A stretch of DNA of 5,723 bases, taken from the NCBI GenBank assembly GCA_021199595.1, contig JAJQHT010000003.1:1-5723 (forward strand). The letters run 5' to 3'. The stretch is from Oscillospiraceae bacterium (GTDB lineage Bacteria > Bacillota > Clostridia > Oscillospirales > Oscillospiraceae). This document shows, in pieces, positions 1 through 3,009 of this stretch. The notes under the pieces are model-generated. The model was given only the letters and a program-made list of their open reading frames with translations. It was not told where the DNA came from and did not search any database. Made by a program: the position numbers and the translations under genes. The first letter of the stretch is position 1. Every line of letters begins with the position of its first letter.

Positions 1-13
1 CGGTGAGCGGCAT
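1..13 (-). CDS. Possible start of a downstream gene, cut by the window edge
   Basis: An ATG read on the minus strand at 13-11 opens a frame reading Met-Pro-Leu-Thr before the window ends. It lies 9 bases beyond the ispD stop codon (25-23), and an AGGA stretch about 8 bases before it could be a ribosome binding site. Tight spacing on the same strand would make it the second gene of an ispD operon. Four codons are too few to identify a product; the residues do not look like the usual IspF start, a common ispD partner. The call rests only on position and a weak Shine-Dalgarno match. Confidence 0.25.
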
Positions 14-22
14 ATCCGGGTC

Positions 23-751
23 CTATTCGCATTGCGTCTCCCTCCTTGCGATCATCGCCTCCGCCAGCGCAAGATCCAGCGGCGTTGTGATTTTTATATT
101 TTCCTCACTTCCCAGGGACAGGAAGATTTTCCCGCCGATGGCCTCCACCGCCATGCTGTCGTCCGTGACATCCAGCTGATTTTGCACAGCATTGGCCAGC
201 GCCGCCCGGATAATATCCGCCTGAAAGCACTGAGGCGTCTGCACGGCAAAAAGCTGAGACCGCGGGGGTGTGGCAACAACGACTCCATCCTCCGCCTGCT
301 TGATAGTATCCCGCATTGGGACGGCTGGAACAGCAGCCGTGTGCTTGTGGGCAAGCCACATAGCATCCTCGATGACCTTCTCTGTCACCAGCGGTCTTGC
401 CCCATCGTGTATGGCGATAAGCTCTGCCCGGTCTGAAACCGCCGTCACGCCGGCATAGCAGGATGCCGCCCGCGTATCCCCTCCGGCCACCACACGGGCA
501 GCCTTGGTGATGTTATATTCGTGGCAGAGGTCATAAACGGCCTGAATCCTGTCCCGTCGGGATACTACGACGATCTCGTCTATCATTTCAGAGCGCTGGA
601 AAGCAAGCAGCGTATGGGCAAGGACAGGGATACCGGCCAGAACAGCCGTCATTTTATCCCCTCCGAAGCGAACGCCGGAGCCGCCCGCCACAATCACCGC
701 TGCGCCGTAGCCGCAGCGGGCGGCTTTCAGCTGGGTCGAAAAAACGCTCAT
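23..751 (-). CDS. ispD: 2-C-methyl-D-erythritol 4-phosphate cytidylyltransferase (IspD)
   Basis: This cytoplasmic enzyme of the non-mevalonate (MEP) isoprenoid pathway joins MEP and CTP to give CDP-methylerythritol and pyrophosphate. The 242-residue product has the family's motifs in order. A nucleotide-binding loop GGSGVRFGGDK lies at 23-33, with R28 and K33 matching the catalytic Arg and Lys. HDGARP is at 115-120, VPMRDTIK at 144-151, R164 just before TPQCF at 172-176, TDD at 196-198, and NIKIT at 218-222 with K220 in the usual substrate-contacting place. Length is normal for a monofunctional IspD. About 15 residues precede the first strand, slightly more than usual, but this Met is the only ATG before the loop and a GAGG lies 7 bases upstream. 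A promoter is visible upstream, and the flippase gene diverges from it. Confidence 0.95.
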   Translation of the reverse strand: MSVFSTQLKAARCGYGAAVIVAGGSGVRFGGDKMTAVLAGIPVLAHTLLAFQRSEMIDEIVVVSRRDRIQAVYDLCHEYNITKAARVVAGGDTRAASCYAGVTAVSDRAELIAIHDGARPLVTEKVIEDAMWLAHKHTAAVPAVPMRDTIKQAEDGVVVATPPRSQLFAVQTPQCFQADIIRAALANAVQNQLDVTDDSMAVEAIGGKIFLSLGSEENIKITTPLDLALAEAMIARRETQCE

Positions 752-789
752 AACAAAACCTCAACATATCCCGGAACTCAGTGCCATAT

Positions 790-818
790 ATTATACCCGT
801 TCCCGGTCTTTTACGCAA
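790..818 (-). promoter_or_regulatory. Sigma-A-type promoter for ispD
   Basis: On the minus strand, TTGCGT (818-813) and a perfect TATAAT (795-790) are separated by exactly 17 bases. Transcription would start near 783, giving a leader of roughly 30 nt before the ispD ATG at 751. The element lies in the short gap shared with the divergent flippase gene, so the two genes' transcription may interfere. An imperfect inverted repeat (CCCGGAAC at 770-777, GTTCCCGG at 799-806, 7 of 8 positions paired) brackets the -10. Its role, if any, is unknown. Confidence 0.75.
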
Positions 819-833
819 GGGAATCACACCGCA

Positions 834-841
834 GAGGGAGG
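834..841 (+). promoter_or_regulatory. Ribosome binding site that sets a TTG start for the flippase gene
   Basis: GAGGGAGG ends 8 bases before TTG at 850-852. This near-perfect Shine-Dalgarno decides the start. The longer in-frame GTG at 781 has no comparable site, would place coding sequence across the ispD promoter, and would add 23 polar residues not expected before the first helix of this family. Confidence 0.8.
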
Positions 842-849
842 AAAAGAGG

Positions 850-2367
850 TTGCTTCGGGACAAAAATCTGGCTTTCAATACGGCGCTGCTGACGATTTCC
901 GGCCTGGCTATGCGGTTCGTCGGCATGATATGGCAGGTATGGCTCGCCGCCCGCATCGGGGAGGCGGGTATTGGTCTTTTTCAGCTCATTATGAGCGTGA
1001 ACAGTCTAGCCGCCACGGTGGCTGTCTCTGGCATACGGTACACCGCCACACGCCTTGTTTCCGAGGAGACAGGCCGCGCCAGGCTGTACGGCGCAGCACA
1101 GGCGCTGGGGCACTGCATGGCTTATGGGCTGTTTTTCGGCTGCGCGGCTGGACTTATTCTCATGTTCCTGGCGGAGCCGTTGGGCTTTTTATGGCTCGGC
1201 GATGCGCGCACGGTGCGCCCCCTGATACTTCTGGCCTTCACAATGCCCCTTCTGGGAACGGACTCCGTCATGCATGGGTATTTCACCGCCGTGGGGCGCG
1301 TGTGGAAAAGCGTGACCGTCTCGGTATTGCAGCAGCTTGTGACTATAGCCGCCACCGTTGCGCTCATAAGCCTGTGTCCGGCTGACAATCTTGAATATGC
1401 CTGTCTTGCTATCACCGGAGGCAGCCTCATTGGGGAAACCTTCGGCGTGTGCGCCCTGGCGGTGGCTTATTTCACCGACCGGCGGGGTCACGGTATCCAG
1501 CGGGACAGAGAAAAGCCTCCCCTTCCCGGTATGACAAACCGAATGCTGAACATTGCCCTGCCACTCGCTGCGGCAGCCTACGCGCGAAGCGGCCTTTCCA
1601 CCCTACAGCATTTGCTGGTTCCCAGAGGGCTGCAGGCCTCTGGTCTTTCCGCAGAGGCTTCGCTTTCTGTCTATGGAGTGATACAGGGCATGGCTCTGAC
1701 AGTAGTGCTGTTTCCCTCCTGCCTGATGCTGGCAGTGGCGGAGCTTATCGTCCCGAAGCTGACGGAACGGCAGGTGCAGGGCCGGACGGAGAGCATACGT
1801 CTGGTGACAGAGGACATATTATATAAGGGCCTGCTGTTTTCCGCCATCACCGCTGCCCTGCTGCTGGCTCTGGGGGACAGCCTGGGCCTTATGCTGTACG
1901 ATTCCGAGGAGGCGGGCCGATACATACAGCTTTTCGCCTTGATCGTGCCGGTGATGTATATAGACATGGCCACAGACGGGTGCCTGAAGGGCCTGGGGGA
2001 CATGATGTTCTGTATGTACGTGAACATTGCGGATGCGGGTCTCTCCGCCCTTCTGGTGTGGCTGCTGCTGCCCAGGTGGGGCGTGGTCGCCTATATATTC
2101 GTCATATGCTTTACGGAAATATTCAATTTCATTCTCAGCATAGGACGGCTGAAAAAAATGTCCGGCTTCCGGCTCACATGGAAAAAAGCGGGACGGGTGC
2201 TTTTCTGGGCTGTGCTGTCCGGGGCGGCGGCCAGGGCCTTAAACAGCGCAATAAGCGCCGGAAACGGCGTTCCGGCGCTTATTATTTCCATGATGACAGG
2301 ATTTGTCCTCTATGGCGCGGGGGTAATTAGGCCTGAGGAGGCAGCAGGCACACCAGCATCTGAGTGA
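850..2367 (+). CDS. SpoVB-like oligosaccharide flippase, MOP superfamily
   Basis: This is a 505-residue integral membrane protein, close to the length of SpoVB and related polysaccharide flippases, which move lipid-linked sugars across the cytoplasmic membrane. The N-terminus (NTALLTISGLAMRFVGMIWQ, 10-29) matches the family's first helix. Around 46-72 the pattern LIMSVNSL...VSGIRYTATRLVSEE corresponds to the SpoVB signature of a second helix ending in SGIP-x-A-x-SRLVAE. Twelve to fourteen hydrophobic segments can be counted, including 93-109, 123-137, 155-175, 183-208, 233-246, 277-301, 327-349, 358-372, 386-407, 411-431, 448-462 and 474-493. The start is TTG at 850, set by the ribosome binding site; no convincing plus-strand promoter was found in the gap. 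The 3' end overlaps the convergent cupin gene by 41 bp, and a perfect hairpin lies within codons 467-478. Whether it serves spore cortex, peptidoglycan or another glycan cannot be told, so no gene symbol is given. Confidence 0.88.
   Translation: MLRDKNLAFNTALLTISGLAMRFVGMIWQVWLAARIGEAGIGLFQLIMSVNSLAATVAVSGIRYTATRLVSEETGRARLYGAAQALGHCMAYGLFFGCAAGLILMFLAEPLGFLWLGDARTVRPLILLAFTMPLLGTDSVMHGYFTAVGRVWKSVTVSVLQQLVTIAATVALISLCPADNLEYACLAITGGSLIGETFGVCALAVAYFTDRRGHGIQRDREKPPLPGMTNRMLNIALPLAAAAYARSGLSTLQHLLVPRGLQASGLSAEASLSVYGVIQGMALTVVLFPSCLMLAVAELIVPKLTERQVQGRTESIRLVTEDILYKGLLFSAITAALLLALGDSLGLMLYDSEEAGRYIQLFALIVPVMYIDMATDGCLKGLGDMMFCMYVNIADAGLSALLVWLLLPRWGVVAYIFVICFTEIFNFILSIGRLKKMSGFRLTWKKAGRVLFWAVLSGAAARALNSAISAGNGVPALIISMMTGFVLYGAGVIRPEEAAGTPASE
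2250..2283 (-). terminator. Perfect 14-bp hairpin inside the flippase coding sequence; candidate terminator of the cupin transcript
   Basis: AATAAGCGCCGGAA (2250-2263) and TTCCGGCGCTTATT (2270-2283) are exact reverse complements around a 6-base loop. On the minus strand the stem begins 44 bases past the cupin stop codon and ends in CTTATT, followed by GCGCTGTTT: a GC-rich stem with a short, interrupted U-tract. On the plus strand it is followed by ATTTCC, so it is U-rich that way too, but there it would act before the flippase stop at 2365-2367. It also encodes flippase residues 467-478 in a loop and the last helix. The terminator role is inferred from position and shape. Confidence 0.5.
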
Positions 2368-2692
2368 CAGTATCGCCGGTGTTGGTGACGGACTTCGCAG
2401 CGCCGCCGCAGCAGTGATAGGAATCGCCGGCCTTCAGGACGGTCTCCTCCGTATCGGTCTTCAGGGTCATCTCGCCCTCCAGGATGTAGTAGATGGACTC
2501 CAGAGGATTGGCGCCGAAATCGGTGCCGCCGCCGGGAACGAAATAGGTGATGCCCATGATGAGCTTGCCGCCGTCAACGTCAGCCGCGTCGTGCAGACGG
2601 GTGGGGACGCACTCATTGTGGCCGGCTGCGGTGTAAGCGTAGGTAGTGCTGCCGGGGGTGCCTTTTTTCCTCTGGATCTTGTACTGTGCCAT
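2327..2692 (-). CDS. Small cupin-fold protein lacking the canonical metal histidines
   Basis: This 121-residue soluble protein has one cupin beta-barrel. The first motif region is VPGGGTDFG-ANPLESIYYILEGE (52-74), where the E65-(6)-LEG pattern matches the Glu and downstream Gly of cupin motif 1. The second is LKAGDSYH-CCGGAAKSVTN (87-104), matching the G-D-x(5)-P-x-G-x(2)-H-x(3)-N form of motif 2. The His-x-His pair of motif 1 is replaced by residues around D58-G60, and the motif 2 His by K100, so only E65 of the usual metal set remains; H93, C94 and C95 are nearby alternatives. Substrate and reaction are unknown. Translation starts at ATG 2692-2690 after AAAGGAAG. A well-formed promoter with an operator-like palindrome lies upstream, so expression is probably conditional. 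It overlaps the convergent flippase gene at its 3' end. Confidence 0.85.
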   Translation of the reverse strand: MAQYKIQRKKGTPGSTTYAYTAAGHNECVPTRLHDAADVDGGKLIMGITYFVPGGGTDFGANPLESIYYILEGEMTLKTDTEETVLKAGDSYHCCGGAAKSVTNTGDTVTQMLVCLLPPQA

Positions 2693-2756
2693 GATTGAAA
2701 ACTTCCTTTCAAATGATTTTTATTCGTTCAGCAAAGTGAATGAAACCTGTTAGTCA

Positions 2757-2790
2757 GATAGCTTCTTCCAGAAGCTATCGTTTTTATTTT
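2757..2790 (+). terminator. Perfect 10-bp hairpin with T-run: plus-strand terminator shape and cupin leader hairpin
   Basis: GATAGCTTCT (2757-2766) and AGAAGCTATC (2770-2779) pair perfectly around a 3-base loop. On the plus strand a G and then TTTTTATTTT (2781-2790) follow, the classic rho-independent layout. The only visible plus-strand gene it could serve is the flippase, ending 390 bp earlier, whose transcript would then run antisense through the whole cupin gene. On the minus strand the same hairpin begins almost at the predicted cupin transcription start, so it would cap the cupin mRNA. Which role matters cannot be settled from sequence. Confidence 0.6.
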
Positions 2791-2814
2791 AGCACGGCGG
2801 CGCAAAGAAATCAA
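2786..2814 (-). promoter_or_regulatory. Extended -10 promoter for the cupin gene
   Basis: On the minus strand, TTGATT (2814-2809) and TAAAAT (2791-2786) are 17 bases apart, and TGC immediately precedes the -10, giving an extended TGn element. The start of transcription would fall near 2779, leaving a leader of about 87 nt before the ATG at 2692. The -35 lies inside the left arm of the 2804-2831 palindrome. The -10 is the complement of part of the T-run of the plus-strand terminator. Confidence 0.7.
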
Positions 2815-2831
2815 GTATTCTTGATTTCTTT
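2804..2831. repeat. Perfect 12-bp inverted repeat, likely operator of the cupin promoter
   Basis: AAAGAAATCAAG (2804-2815) and CTTGATTTCTTT (2820-2831) are exact reverse complements around TATT. The centre lies about 38 bases upstream of the predicted cupin start and one arm contains the -35 hexamer. The site is upstream of the predicted starts of both flanking genes, so it is probably not transcribed from either main promoter. That favours a DNA-binding role for a dimeric regulator over an RNA hairpin. No candidate regulator gene is present in the window. Confidence 0.65.
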
Positions 2832-2893
2832 TCTGCTGACAACGCAAAACCTGTTGCCTATAAAAGAAATATCTCCGCCGTCTCTCGCGCGCC

Positions 2894-2923
2894 TTGACAC
2901 TCTCTCAGGAAGAAAGATATAAT
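2894..2923 (+). promoter_or_regulatory. Consensus sigma-A promoter for the lipoprotein gene
   Basis: Perfect TTGACA (2894-2899) and TATAAT (2918-2923) hexamers are separated by 18 bases, one more than optimal. Transcription would start near 2930, leaving about 80 nt of leader before the ATG at 3010. Two full consensus hexamers predict strong basal transcription unless it is repressed. Confidence 0.82.
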
Positions 2924-2938
2924 AATACACAATTCGTC

Positions 2939-2965
2939 TAATTGTATCATGGCAAGGTACAATTA
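2939..2965 (+). repeat. Dyad in the lipoprotein leader, operator or 5' hairpin
   Basis: TAATTGTA (2939-2946) and TACAATTA (2958-2965) are exact reverse complements 11 bases apart. As RNA the stem extends inward by a U-G and a C-G pair to 10 bp with a 7-base loop. It begins some 9 bases after the predicted transcription start, a position suited to a roadblock repressor site or to a stabilising 5' hairpin. It does not reach the ribosome binding site at 2996, so direct occlusion of translation is unlikely. Confidence 0.5.
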
Positions 2966-3009
2966 TGCGATTGATTGCAGTGAACATATCATACGAGGGG
3001 AGAACATTG

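Larger units (their letters stand above)
2693..3009. other. Divergent regulatory region between the cupin and lipoprotein genes
   Basis: The 317-bp gap contains no supportable gene; short frames here lack ribosome binding sites and family-like sequence. It carries, left to right, the cupin leader, a hairpin at 2757-2779, the cupin promoter at 2786-2814, a palindrome at 2804-2831, the lipoprotein promoter at 2894-2923, a dyad at 2939-2965 and the lipoprotein ribosome binding site at 2996-3002. A weaker plus-strand promoter candidate, CTGACA (2836-2841) with 17 bases to TATAAA (2859-2864), may give a second start for the lipoprotein gene. Confidence 0.7.

Noticed and set aside
770..806. Inverted repeat CCCGGAAC / GTTCCCGG around the ispD -10 as an operator
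   Set aside because: The arms have one mismatch and are GC-rich and short, so chance is likely; it is noted in the promoter entry but not called as a separate site.
781..849. In-frame GTG at 781 as the flippase start
   Set aside because: It lacks a ribosome binding site, would run through the ispD promoter, and adds 23 polar residues not seen in the family. TTG at 850 has a strong site 8 bases upstream.
32..892. Plus-strand open frames at 32-436 and 521-892 opposite ispD
   Set aside because: The minus strand encodes a clear IspD with all motifs; these frames are its shadows and have Arg/Cys/His-rich compositions typical of noise.
2414..2698. 94-codon plus-strand open frame across the cupin gene
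   Set aside because: It is antisense to a protein with a recognisable cupin fold, has no ribosome binding site, and its Gly/Ala/Val-rich translation looks like the complement of cupin codons.
2693..3009. Riboswitch, small RNA or CRISPR-like repeat in the divergent gap
   Set aside because: Only three unrelated dyads were found; no repeated unit, no multi-stem aptamer layout and no conserved riboswitch motif could be seen.
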